Positions 1-5,990 of a stretch of 6,267 nucleotides of DNA are shown piece by piece. Source of the DNA: Comamonadaceae bacterium CG_4_10_14_3_um_filter_60_75 (GTDB lineage Bacteria; Pseudomonadota; Gammaproteobacteria; Burkholderiales; Burkholderiaceae_C); contig PFKL01000088.1 in assembly GCA_002784245.1 (NCBI GenBank), positions 1-6,267 on the forward strand. Direction: 5' to 3'. The notes below the pieces were generated by a model. The model did no database searches and was not told the DNA's origin. It saw nothing but the letters and a program-made list of their open reading frames with translations. A program made the translations under genes and the position numbers. Position 1 is the stretch's first letter, and every line of letters starts with the position of its first letter.

Positions 1-522
1 ACGGTAGCCGTGCATGAAAACGATCGCAACGCTTCGCAGCCCTTTCTGATACTGTGCAAGAAGCTCTTTTTTTAAGAGCAATTCGTCCAACGCTTGAACC
101 AATTCACCATGTGCACCGATGCGCTCCTGGGCCTCAACCACCGCGCTGTAGAGCAACTCTGGCAAGACGATATGGCGGTCAAACAAGCGTGGGCGGTTTT
201 GGTAAGCAATGCGCAGCGCATCACGAAACCCACGGGTGGTCACCAGCAGCGTCGGTTCACCCTTGCGCTCCAGCAGCGCATTGGTGGCTACCGTCGTGCC
301 CATCTTGACGCAGGCGACCTGCTCAGGCGTGACCAACTGATCGGGCCGCAGCCCCAGCAGATGGCGAATGCCGGCCACCGCTGCGTCCCGGTACTGCCCC
401 GGGCTCTCTGACAACAGCTTGTGCGTGACCAAGCTGCCGTCGGGTCGCTTGCCCACAATGTCGGTGAAAGTACCACCACGGTCGATCCAGAACTGCCAGC
501 GTTGTGCGTAAGGTGTACTCAT
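1..522 (-). CDS. oplA: 5-oxoprolinase (HyuA/OPLAH family), N-terminal 174 residues, partial
   Basis: ATP-dependent 5-oxoprolinase opens the lactam ring of 5-oxoproline (pyroglutamate) to give glutamate in the cytoplasm. The N-terminal hydantoinase-A/oxoprolinase domain begins with WIDRGGTFTDIVG (residues 12-24), an ASKHA-type phosphate-binding loop. KMGTTVATNALLERKGE follows at about 73-89, then VTTRGFRDALRI at about 94-105 and NRPRLFD at about 109-115. VAIVFMHGYR stands at the window edge. These motifs and their spacing match the eukaryote-like fused oxoprolinases (usually near 1,200 residues) better than N-methylhydantoinase HyuA. A stand-alone HyuA subunit cannot be excluded because the rest lies outside the window. 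ATG at 522 is the first start. A GGAG lies 10 nt upstream, slightly far. The gene follows the regulator gene after 29 nt, so the two probably share a transcript. The reading frame is open to base 1. Confidence 0.9.
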   Translation of the reverse strand, partial: MSTPYAQRWQFWIDRGGTFTDIVGKRPDGSLVTHKLLSESPGQYRDAAVAGIRHLLGLRPDQLVTPEQVACVKMGTTVATNALLERKGEPTLLVTTRGFRDALRIAYQNRPRLFDRHIVLPELLYSAVVEAQERIGAHGELVQALDELLLKKELLAQYQKGLRSVAIVFMHGYR

Positions 523-532
523 GAAACGGTAT

Positions 533-536
533 CTCC
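533..536 (-). promoter_or_regulatory. Ribosome binding site of the oxoprolinase gene
   Basis: GGAG on the minus strand, 10 nt before the ATG at 522 and inside the 29-nt gap after the regulator's stop. The spacing is a little long, but it is the only purine-rich site near this start. Confidence 0.5.
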
Positions 537-551
537 AAAACAAAAAAGGTT

Positions 552-1103
552 TTACATGCTGGCCGCAGAACGCGCGGCCTGGTCGTAAATACCTGAGAGC
601 AGCCGCAGCAGGCGCGCCAGTTCGCCAATGTCGCGGTTCAGTCCTTCGTTGGCGTTGAGTGCGTTGATCAAACAACTCTCGCGAATGGCCCGGTAACGCT
701 CTACATACGCCTGCCCGCTGTCGGTACAGCTGTAGGTCACTTCCTTGCCGGCTTTGCTGGAGACCACGACACCCAGGCCTTGCAATTTTTTCAACGAATA
801 GTTGATCAGGTGCGTGTCCTCGATGTTCATGATGAAGCAGATGTCGGCCAGTCGCTTGTTGCGTGCCCGGTGCGTCACATGGTGCAGCACCAGCACATCC
901 AGCGGCATCAGCTCTCGCAGACCGGCTGCGCTCATGCAATGCACGATCCAGCGATGAAATGCGTTGCCCGCGACGATCAGGCCAAATTCAAATTCGCTCA
1001 TCTCTGCACTGCGCGGCGACACCAGATGCGCCGACGAGACAATCGGCGCAGAGGCTGTTGCTTGTGCGACTGCCGTTGCCGATGCTGTTGTTTTTTGGGC
1101 CAT
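552..1103 (-). CDS. Winged-helix MarR-like transcriptional regulator
   Basis: A 183-residue cytoplasmic DNA-binding protein, typical in size for MarR-like regulators. Residues 37-60 and 63-80 look like the first helices of the dimer/wHTH fold. LADICFIMNIEDTHLINYSLKKLQGLG (in two parts, about 85-111) reads as helix-turn-helix plus recognition helix. VVVSSKAGKEVTYSCTDSG (about 112-130) is the beta-wing ending in the typical T-x-x-G turn. The helical C-terminus (about 131-177) would complete the dimer interface. The first 34 residues are rich in Ala, Thr and Ser, probably disordered, and not part of the usual domain. The ATG at 1103 is chosen because AGGAG lies 6 nt upstream. M35 (ATG at 1001) is the alternative and sits right before the conserved core. 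The gene diverges from the TRAP operon and precedes the oxoprolinase gene, so it probably controls both units in response to the substrate. The ligand and the sign of control are inferred only from context. Confidence 0.85.
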   Translation of the reverse strand: MAQKTTASATAVAQATASAPIVSSAHLVSPRSAEMSEFEFGLIVAGNAFHRWIVHCMSAAGLRELMPLDVLVLHHVTHRARNKRLADICFIMNIEDTHLINYSLKKLQGLGVVVSSKAGKEVTYSCTDSGQAYVERYRAIRESCLINALNANEGLNRDIGELARLLRLLSGIYDQAARSAASM

Positions 1104-1109
1104 CCATCG

Positions 1110-1114
1110 CTCCT
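1110..1114 (-). promoter_or_regulatory. Ribosome binding site that sets the regulator's start
   Basis: AGGAG on the minus strand, 6 nt before ATG 1103. A second ATG at 1107 would leave only 2 nt of spacing and is out of frame, so 1103 is preferred. Confidence 0.7.
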
Positions 1115-1124
1115 AAAAATAATT

Positions 1125-1178
1125 ATGTCAACGAATTATCCATTTTTAAATCATATTTTGTTGATAATTTGTCGACGA
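1125..1178. promoter_or_regulatory. Probable operator: two inverted copies of a 16-bp motif
   Basis: The minus strand of 1140-1125 reads GATAATTCGTTGACAT and the plus strand of 1163-1178 reads GATAATTTGTCGACGA, identical at 12 of 16 positions, including GATAATT, GT and GAC. The copies face outward with 22 bp of AT-rich DNA between them, so their centres are 38 bp apart. Each copy carries a GATAAT that could serve as a -10 for the gene it faces. Such paired sites midway between a winged-helix regulator and its divergent target are a usual place for autoregulatory binding. Binding by this regulator is an inference. Confidence 0.5.
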
Positions 1179-1244
1179 TTAGGGAAAACACTGATCCTGA
1201 CGCGCCGTGTTGGACTTACAGTCAGGCTTCCCTTTCAACTCCGT

Positions 1245-1248
1245 GGAG
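1245..1248 (+). promoter_or_regulatory. Ribosome binding site of dctP
   Basis: GGAG 7 nt before ATG 1256. Together with the signal peptide it fixes this start; the frame stays open far upstream, but that part runs antisense through the regulator. Confidence 0.75.
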
Positions 1249-1255
1249 AGCCTTC

Positions 1256-2233
1256 ATGCAACGTCGCCTTTTTTCACTCTCGGCTGCGGCCGCCCTGCTG
1301 CTGAGCGCTGGTATGGTCAGCGCCCAAACCAAATGGGACCTGGCTGCTGCCTACCCGGCCACCAACTTCCATTCCGAGAATCTGGTGCAGTTTGCCAACG
1401 ACATCGACAAAGCCACCGGCGGCAAACTCAAGATCACCGTGCACGCCGGTGCCTCGCTGTTCAAAGCGCCCGAGATCAAGCGTGCCGTGCAAGGCGGCCA
1501 GGTGCAAGCGGGTGAAATCATTTTTGCCAACTTCCAAAACGAATGGCAAATCTACGGTGCTGATGGCCTTCCCTTTTTGGCCGACAGCTATGACGAATCC
1601 AACAAGCTCTACAAGGCACAAAAACCGCTGGTTGAGAAAAAACTCGCCGAACAAGGCATGAAGCTGTTGTACGCCGTGGCCTGGCCCCCGCAAGGCGTGT
1701 ACACCAAAAAGCCCCTGAACTCGGCCGCTGACCTCAAAGGTGTGAAATGGCGCGCCTACAGCCCGGCCACCAGCCGCATTGCCGAACTGGTGGGCGCACA
1801 GCCTGTCACGGTGCAAGCCGCCGAGCTGTCGCAAGCGCTGGCCACCGGCGTGGTTGAAGCCACCATGACCAGCGGTGCCACTGGCGTTGACAGCAAGCTC
1901 TATGAAAACCTCAAGTACTACTACGACTTGCAAGCTTGGCTACCCAAAAATGCCGTCCTGGTCAACAGCAAAGCGTTTGATGCACTGGACAAAGCCACGC
2001 AAGAGGCCGTGCTCAACGCTGCCGCACAAGCCGAGCTGCGTGGTCTGGAAGCCAGTAAGCGTGTCAACACGGATTCACTGGCCAAACTCAAAGCCAACGG
2101 TGTGCAAGTGCTGCCACCGCCAGCGCAACTCAAGGCCGACATGAAAAAAGTGGGCGACACCATGCAACAAGAGTGGATTACCAAGGCTGGGCCTGAAGGC
2201 AAAGCCTTGATCGACGCGTTCCAGAAGCCCTGA
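1256..2233 (+). CDS. dctP: TRAP transporter solute-binding protein (DctP family), probable pyroglutamate receptor
   Basis: A 325-residue periplasmic receptor that would capture a small carboxylate and deliver it to the DctQM membrane unit. A Sec signal peptide is clear: MQRR, a hydrophobic stretch at 10-21, then VSA before Q24 as the likely signal peptidase I site. The mature protein shows DctP landmarks. FKAPEIKRAVQGGQVQAGEI (about 69-88) is the early helix region. KGVKWRAYSPATSRIAE (about 161-177) contains R166, in the place of the conserved arginine that pairs with a substrate carboxylate. QALATGVVEATMTSG (about 193-207) and LPKNAVLVNSKAFDAL (about 229-244) follow. Length is normal for the family. 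It heads a three-gene operon divergent from a regulator and a 5-oxoprolinase gene. DctP6 and DctP7 of Bordetella pertussis are established pyroglutamate binders, so that ligand is the best guess. Substrate identity rests on context, not on residues I can verify. Confidence 0.94.
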   Translation: MQRRLFSLSAAAALLLSAGMVSAQTKWDLAAAYPATNFHSENLVQFANDIDKATGGKLKITVHAGASLFKAPEIKRAVQGGQVQAGEIIFANFQNEWQIYGADGLPFLADSYDESNKLYKAQKPLVEKKLAEQGMKLLYAVAWPPQGVYTKKPLNSAADLKGVKWRAYSPATSRIAELVGAQPVTVQAAELSQALATGVVEATMTSGATGVDSKLYENLKYYYDLQAWLPKNAVLVNSKAFDALDKATQEAVLNAAAQAELRGLEASKRVNTDSLAKLKANGVQVLPPPAQLKADMKKVGDTMQQEWITKAGPEGKALIDAFQKP

Positions 2234-2241
2234 ACCACACC

Positions 2242-2751
2242 ATGCGGCGCTTGCTCGATGGCATCTACCACAGCGCAGCAACGCTGGCAGCGCTGTGCAT
2301 GATCGGTCTGCTGGCGATGGTGATGCTGTCCATCGTCAGCCGCTTGCTGGGCTTCAACGCGCGTGGTGTCGATGCGTACGCGGGGTACCTGATGGCGGGT
2401 GCGGGCTTTCTGGCGCTGGCGCACACGCTCAAGAGCGGCGAGCACATACGTGTCACCTTGTTCCTTAACCGCTTGTCAACCGCCGCCCAGCGCCGGCTGG
2501 AACTCTGGTGTCTGGGCTTTGCGTCCCTGCTGAGCTGTCTGCTGGCCTTTTACAGCGCGCGCCTGGCTTGGCAGTCACACCAGTTCAACGACATTTCAAC
2601 CGGTGTGGATGCCACACCGCTGTGGCTGCCGCAGTTGAGCATGGCGCTGGGCACTTTTGTTTTTGCGCTGGCGTTTGTCGATGACTTTGTGCTGGAACTG
2701 CTGGGCAAACGCCAGCCCATTGCCAACGGCGAACTGCTGCGCAATGAATAG
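2242..2751 (+). CDS. dctQ: TRAP transporter small permease subunit (DctQ family)
   Basis: A 169-residue inner-membrane protein, normal in length for DctQ, with four predicted membrane segments near residues 13-35, 47-64, 87-108 and 131-151. The loop after the second segment reads HTLKSGEHIRVTLFLNRL (about 61-78), the family hallmark G-x-H-I-x-V. DctQ is thought to anchor and orient DctM and to help dock the loaded DctP. The start is 8 nt after the dctP stop. No clear Shine-Dalgarno sequence precedes it (AACCACACC), so translation is probably coupled to dctP. It is followed 9 nt later by dctM. Confidence 0.93.
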   Translation: MRRLLDGIYHSAATLAALCMIGLLAMVMLSIVSRLLGFNARGVDAYAGYLMAGAGFLALAHTLKSGEHIRVTLFLNRLSTAAQRRLELWCLGFASLLSCLLAFYSARLAWQSHQFNDISTGVDATPLWLPQLSMALGTFVFALAFVDDFVLELLGKRQPIANGELLRNE

Positions 2752-2754
2752 AGG
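2751..2754 (+). promoter_or_regulatory. Ribosome binding site of dctM overlapping the dctQ stop
   Basis: GAGG begins on the last base of the dctQ TAG stop (2749-2751) and lies 6 nt before ATG 2761, consistent with coupled translation of the two membrane subunits. Confidence 0.6.
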
Positions 2755-2760
2755 CCACCC

Positions 2761-4062
2761 ATGAGCGATCTGACTATTACCGCATTGCTGCTCACCTCGC
2801 TGTTTCTGATCCTGGGCAGCGGGGTCTGGATCGGGCTCACCCTCTCGGGTGTGGCCTGGATCAGCATCCAGATTTTTTCGGCACGCGCGGCGGGCGACGC
2901 CATGGCGGTGACGATCTGGGGCGCGGCTTCGGGCTGGACGCTTACCGCCCTGCCGCTGTTCATCTGGATGGGCGAAATCCTGTTTCGTACCCGGCTTTCG
3001 CAAGACATGTTCAAAGGTCTCGCGCCTTGGATGCAGGCGCTGCCTGGGCGGCTACTCCACACCAACGTGGTGGGTTGCGCCATTTTTGCCGCCGTGTCGG
3101 GGTCGAGTGCAGCCACCTGCGCCACCATCGGCAAAATGACCTTGCCTGAACTGGCACGGCGCGGCTACCCTGAAGTCATGACCATTGGCTCTCTGGCGGG
3201 TGCTGGTACGCTGGGGCTGCTGATTCCGCCGTCGATCATCTTGATCGTTTATGGTGTTGCGGCCGATGTCTCGATCACCGACCTGTTTATCGCTGGCGTG
3301 TTGCCTGGTATTTTGTTGGCCGGGCTATTTTCTGGCTATATCGCTGCGTGGTCTTTGCTACACGCAGACCAAATCCCGCCGCGGGACGCTCCCATGAGTT
3401 TTGCTGCGAAGTTGCGCCAATCTTCCAGCCTGATTCCGGTTCTGCTTTTAATCAGCTCGGTCCTGGGTTCCATCTATGCCGGCATTGCCACCGCTACTGA
3501 AGCGGCTGCTGTGGGTGTCGTCGGCGCGCTGGTGCTGTCAGGACTTCAGGGCAGTCTGAACTGGTCTACCTTCAAAGAAGCCTTGATGGGTGCCACGCGC
3601 CTGTACTGCATGATCGCGCTCATCCTCGCAGGCGCGGCTTTTTTGACACTGGCCATGGGCTACATTGGCTTGCCGCGCCATTTGGCCGAATGGATCAGCA
3701 CGCTCGGTCTAAGCCAATTCGGGTTGGTCGTTGCGCTGATGGTGTTTTTTATTGTGCTGGGCTGCTTCCTGGACGGCATCAGCGTGGTAGTGCTGACCAT
3801 GGGCGTGTTGATGCCCACTGTGCAAAAGGCTGGCCTTGACCCAATCTGGTTTGGCATCTTTGTGGTGCTGGTGGTTGAGATGGCGCAAATCACGCCACCG
3901 GTGGGTTTCAACCTGTTTGTGCTGCAAGGCATGACAGGCAAGCAACTGCCCTACATTGCCCGCATTGCCACGCCGATGTTCTTTTTAATGGTCGCAGCCG
4001 TGCTGCTGATTTACTTTGTACCCGGCATCGTCACCTGGTTGCCGCAGCAGATGAAGCATTAA
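2761..4062 (+). CDS. dctM: TRAP transporter large permease subunit (DctM family)
   Basis: A 433-residue inner-membrane protein that forms the ion-coupled (typically sodium-driven) translocation path of the TRAP transporter. It is hydrophobic throughout, with about a dozen membrane or hairpin segments, and is of normal length. Recognisable parts are AAVSGSSAATCATIG (about 110-124), the first helix-break region where the related SiaM binds sodium; GTLGLLIPPSIILIVYG (about 149-165), the classic PPS motif; TATEAAAVGVVGAL (about 244-257); and the repeat-related EMAQITPPVGFNLFV (about 373-387). It is the last gene of the dctPQM operon. Its TAA stop (4060-4062) overlaps the stop of the convergent minus-strand gene, leaving no intergenic space for a terminator. 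Confidence 0.95.
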   Translation: MSDLTITALLLTSLFLILGSGVWIGLTLSGVAWISIQIFSARAAGDAMAVTIWGAASGWTLTALPLFIWMGEILFRTRLSQDMFKGLAPWMQALPGRLLHTNVVGCAIFAAVSGSSAATCATIGKMTLPELARRGYPEVMTIGSLAGAGTLGLLIPPSIILIVYGVAADVSITDLFIAGVLPGILLAGLFSGYIAAWSLLHADQIPPRDAPMSFAAKLRQSSSLIPVLLLISSVLGSIYAGIATATEAAAVGVVGALVLSGLQGSLNWSTFKEALMGATRLYCMIALILAGAAFLTLAMGYIGLPRHLAEWISTLGLSQFGLVVALMVFFIVLGCFLDGISVVVLTMGVLMPTVQKAGLDPIWFGIFVVLVVEMAQITPPVGFNLFVLQGMTGKQLPYIARIATPMFFLMVAAVLLIYFVPGIVTWLPQQMKH

Positions 4063-4358
4063 CCCCCGCCGCGCTGCATGTAGAGGTCAAACCGCGTCAT
4101 GAACGCGTGGCGGGTGGCCTCATCAACCCCGGCAAAACGGAAATTCACCAGCAAACGCGGCAACGACACCAGGCCGATCACGCGCGGCGCGGCCACCTGC
4201 CATTTCAGGCCCAGCGCGCCGTCGCCCAGTCGCACGCCAGCACTGGCCGGCTGCAGCTTGTAAAACCGATCGCCGATGGCATTGGGCAGCCAGCGCAGCC
4301 AGTCAGCCTCGGTACAGGCCATGTCGCGCTCAAAAATTTCAGGGTAAAAAGACTGCAT
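4059..4358 (-). CDS. Conserved-looking 99-residue protein of unknown function, AOR-cluster 3' gene
   Basis: I do not recognise a named family. The product is soluble, with no signal peptide or membrane segment. Visible features are an aromatic, acidic N-terminus (FYPEIFERDMACTEADWLRW, residues 4-23) with the only cysteine at C15, an alternating middle suggesting beta strands (about 40-75), and an unusual C-terminus ending R-G-G-G. It follows the MoaD-like gene by 58 nt in the same direction, so a role in AOR or tungsten-cofactor assembly is a guess from position. ATG 4358 is the likely start, but it lacks a Shine-Dalgarno sequence. The upstream sequence (AGCTATTCAAAATG) is the edge of a dispersed repeat. 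An alternative is M13 (ATG at 4322), with GAG 6 nt upstream. The frame continues open further upstream, but that part overlaps the MoaD-like gene and looks like a shadow. Confidence 0.65.
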   Translation of the reverse strand: MQSFYPEIFERDMACTEADWLRWLPNAIGDRFYKLQPASAGVRLGDGALGLKWQVAAPRVIGLVSLPRLLVNFRFAGVDEATRHAFMTRFDLYMQRGGG

Positions 4359-4366
4359 TTTGAATA

Positions 4367-4399
4367 GCTGCCAGCGCTTACTGAATAAGGGCTGGCAGC
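4367..4399. repeat. Comamonadaceae-type dispersed palindromic repeat (hairpin)
   Basis: GCTGCCAGC (4367-4375) pairs with GCTGGCAGC (4391-4399). One mismatch follows, then an inner stem CTTA/TAAG (4377-4380, 4386-4389) and a 5-nt loop. The pattern GCTGCcAGCGCTTA...TAAG-GCTggCAGC matches, from memory, the very abundant intergenic repeat of Rhodoferax, Polaromonas and Acidovorax genomes. The family name and copy number cannot be checked here. It lies between the MoaD-like gene and the 99-residue gene, with no T-run on either strand. Confidence 0.65.
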
Positions 4400-4414
4400 C
4401 AATTTCATATTGGC
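4398..4414. repeat. Second small inverted repeat just after the MoaD-like gene
   Basis: GCCAAT (4398-4403) and ATTGGC (4409-4414) are perfect 6-bp arms around a 5-nt loop. It begins 2 bp after the stop codon of the MoaD-like gene (on the minus strand) and overlaps the edge of the larger hairpin by two bases, so only one of the two may form fully at a time. Confidence 0.5.
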
Positions 4415-4416
4415 CG

Positions 4417-4671
4417 CTACCCGCCGGCGATCGGTGGCCAAATGGCCAGCGTGTCACCCTCGGCCAGCACCTTGCCCGCACGGTCAGCGGGTGCAACGTA
4501 ATGCCCGTTGACGAGAACCAGATGCACCCACTTCTCAGGCAGGCGTTGCTGTTCGATGACCTGGCCCACCGTGGCGGCCTCGGGCACGTCGAGCTCAACC
4601 GCATTGGTGTATTTGGCTGAGTCTGGCAAATAGTCAGTCAACGAGGCAAAGAGTTTCAGAAGGATTTTCAT
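4417..4671 (-). CDS. MoaD/ThiS-like sulfur carrier protein of the AOR cluster
   Basis: An 84-residue ubiquitin-fold protein of typical MoaD size. It starts with the beta strand KILLKLFASLTDYLP (2-16). The middle has the usual V-x-V-x-E-A-x-T-V-x-x-V/L pattern (about 25-40), followed by VHLVLVNGHYV (49-59) and EGDTLAIWPPIAGG (71-84). The essential C-terminal Gly-Gly is intact. In MoaD that terminus is adenylated and thiocarboxylated to donate sulfur to the molybdopterin dithiolene. Copies beside AOR genes are thought to serve the tungsten-pterin cofactor; this specialisation is inferred. ATG 4671 lies 11 nt after the stop of the FAD oxidoreductase gene. The Shine-Dalgarno site is weak (AGG, very close), so translational coupling is likely. 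The frame is open further upstream, but the MoaD fold begins at this methionine. Confidence 0.9.
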   Translation of the reverse strand: MKILLKLFASLTDYLPDSAKYTNAVELDVPEAATVGQVIEQQRLPEKWVHLVLVNGHYVAPADRAGKVLAEGDTLAIWPPIAGG

Positions 4672-4682
4672 GGCCTGCGAGT

Positions 4683-5978
4683 TTACCGGCGCCGCGCATC
4701 CGCCGCGCCAGACCAGTCCCCCTGCCCTTGCGCGCTGGCCAGGTAGGCTTCCATCAGCAGCGTCGGGTCTTGCATGAGCTTGTCTTTCCATACACCCAGC
4801 TTGACCTGGCCTTCAACCAGCCCACGCATCACGCCCACGTGCTCAGTCCAGCCGACGCTGTTGCAGCCCACCAGCACGTCATCCTTGAACTGCAGGCTTA
4901 AATGCCGGCCCGCAGCCTTGTCGGTCAGCTCGGCATGTTCGCCACCGGGCACGCCTTGCCAGTCGCCAAAGCTGCTGGAGATCAGACCCAGCGTGTCGAG
5001 CACGTTGATTTGCGTCACGCCCTTGAGTTCGGCGTGCGCCGCGCGACCCCGTGCGAAGGCGACCATGTTGGCCCCGGCGATGCGCGCCTGCTCGGCGGCG
5101 TTGGGCTGAATGGCGCTGACCATGGTTTTGCCCGACACCTTGTCAAAGGCTTCGGCGCAGTCACCAGCGGCAAACACCCCCGGCACGTTGGTTTGCAAGT
5201 GCTCGTCAGTCAACACACCCAGCAAACAGGTGATGCCAGAGTCTTTCAGGAAGCCAATGGCCGGGCGCACCCCGGCGGCGCTGATGACCAGATCGGCCTG
5301 CAGGGTGTTGCCGTTGGAGAGTTTGACGGTGAGCGGCTGGCCCGCCTCAATCGATTCCACCTTGGTACTGGTGAACACTTGCACACCTTTGGCATCGACC
5401 CAGTCGCGGATCATGCCACCCGCTGTGGGACCCATCATGCGCGGCACCATGCGGTCACCCATTTCCACCACGCTCAACTTCACGCCGCGCGCGGCCAAGG
5501 CTTCCATGATGATGCAGCCAATGAAACCCGCGCCGAGCTGTAACACGCGCGCACCGGGTTGCGCCAGTGCCATGATGGCGCGCGCGTCTTTGAGCGTCCA
5601 GCAGGTGTGCACGCCTTCGGATTGAATGCCGGGGATGGGCGGGCTGACCGGGTGCGATCCGGTGGCCACCAGCAGGGTGTCAAAGGCAATCTTGTCTCCG
5701 CTCTTGAGTACTATGGTCTTTGTAGCTGCTTGCACAGACTGCACCTGGGCTTGAAGCACTTTTATCGTCAAATTCGCAAAGTGCGTGGTGGTCTTGCGCA
5801 GGTAGGTTCCTGACTCGTTGATGTTGCCCATCAACAGGTAGGGGATGGCCATGCGCGAGTAAGACGGCTCGGGTTCGTCACCGATGAGCGTGATGCTGTC
5901 TTGTGGCGCCAGCTTACGAATGGTTTCGGCGGCAATGACACCGGCCGGGCCGGCACCGAGGATGACGTGGTGGGTCAT
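4683..5978 (-). CDS. aorC: FAD/NAD-dependent oxidoreductase, probable AOR electron-transfer subunit
   Basis: A 431-residue pyridine nucleotide-disulfide-type flavoprotein. The N-terminal FAD-binding motif HVILGAGPAGVIAAE spans residues 4-18. SYSRMAIPYLLMG (39-51) lies in the usual substrate or active region. LLVATGSHP (102-110) is the ATG motif. LGAGFIGCIIMEALAARG (148-165) is the NAD(P)-binding Rossmann motif. VFAAGDCAE (268-276) is the second FAD contact. No redox-active CxxxxC is seen near the FAD motif, so it is not a disulfide reductase. Directly after a tungsten AOR gene it fits AorC, the FAD subunit linking AOR to NAD(H) in Aromatoleum. NADH:rubredoxin or nitrite reductase-like roles are alternatives. 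The start at 5978 is chosen because it opens with the FAD motif and has GGAG 6 nt upstream. An upstream in-frame ATG (6056) would run through the terminator hairpin. The next gene begins 11 nt after the stop. Confidence 0.9.
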   Translation of the reverse strand: MTHHVILGAGPAGVIAAETIRKLAPQDSITLIGDEPEPSYSRMAIPYLLMGNINESGTYLRKTTTHFANLTIKVLQAQVQSVQAATKTIVLKSGDKIAFDTLLVATGSHPVSPPIPGIQSEGVHTCWTLKDARAIMALAQPGARVLQLGAGFIGCIIMEALAARGVKLSVVEMGDRMVPRMMGPTAGGMIRDWVDAKGVQVFTSTKVESIEAGQPLTVKLSNGNTLQADLVISAAGVRPAIGFLKDSGITCLLGVLTDEHLQTNVPGVFAAGDCAEAFDKVSGKTMVSAIQPNAAEQARIAGANMVAFARGRAAHAELKGVTQINVLDTLGLISSSFGDWQGVPGGEHAELTDKAAGRHLSLQFKDDVLVGCNSVGWTEHVGVMRGLVEGQVKLGVWKDKLMQDPTLLMEAYLASAQGQGDWSGAADARRR

Positions 5979-5984
5979 GGGGGT

Positions 5985-5988
5985 CTCC
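5985..5988 (-). promoter_or_regulatory. Ribosome binding site that sets the aorC start
   Basis: GGAG on the minus strand, 6 nt before ATG 5978 and only 2 nt after the T-run of the upstream terminator hairpin. It favours 5978 over the upstream ATG at 6056. Confidence 0.7.
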
Positions 5989-5990
5989 AG

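Larger units (their letters stand above)
1104..1255. promoter_or_regulatory. Divergent promoter/operator region between regulator and TRAP operon
   Basis: A 152-bp intergenic region. Its part from about 1114 to 1180 is strikingly AT-rich compared with the flanking genes. It separates a minus-strand regulator-oxoprolinase unit from a plus-strand TRAP operon and must carry both promoters. No textbook -35/-10 pair is clear in either direction. Outward-facing GATAAT hexamers occur at 1163-1168 (plus, toward dctP) and 1140-1135 (minus, toward the regulator). They would give leaders of about 80 and 25 nt, but neither has a good -35 box. A TTGACA on the minus strand (1131-1126) has no -10 at the right distance and lies too near the start codon. 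A weak inverted repeat in the dctP leader (CCTGAC 1196-1201, GTCAGG 1221-1226) has a 19-nt loop. Confidence 0.6.

Noticed and set aside
1126..1131. Perfect TTGACA on the minus strand as a -35 box for the regulator
   Set aside because: At 17 nt spacing the -10 position falls on CGATGG at the start codon, so no normal promoter is formed. It is better explained as part of the operator arm.
863..1255. N-terminal extension of dctP by 131 residues back to an ATG at 863
   Set aside because: It runs antisense through the regulator gene and the AT-rich promoter region, and would bury the clear Sec signal peptide and the GGAG at 1245-1248.
1274..1933. Minus-strand open frame of 219 codons inside dctP
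   Set aside because: It is an antisense shadow of a well-supported gene with no recognisable domain or ribosome binding site.
4672..4791. Longer start for the MoaD-like protein
   Set aside because: The extension overlaps the end of aorC, is arginine- and alanine-rich like a shadow frame, and precedes the complete MoaD fold.
4902..5625. Plus-strand open frames of 171-213 codons opposite aorC
   Set aside because: They are shadow frames of GC-rich aorC with histidine- or proline-rich non-protein-like composition.
5712..5735. Possible degenerate copy of the GCTGC dispersed repeat inside aorC
   Set aside because: Only a short TAGCTGCTTGC resemblance, with no second arm, and it lies in uninterrupted coding sequence.
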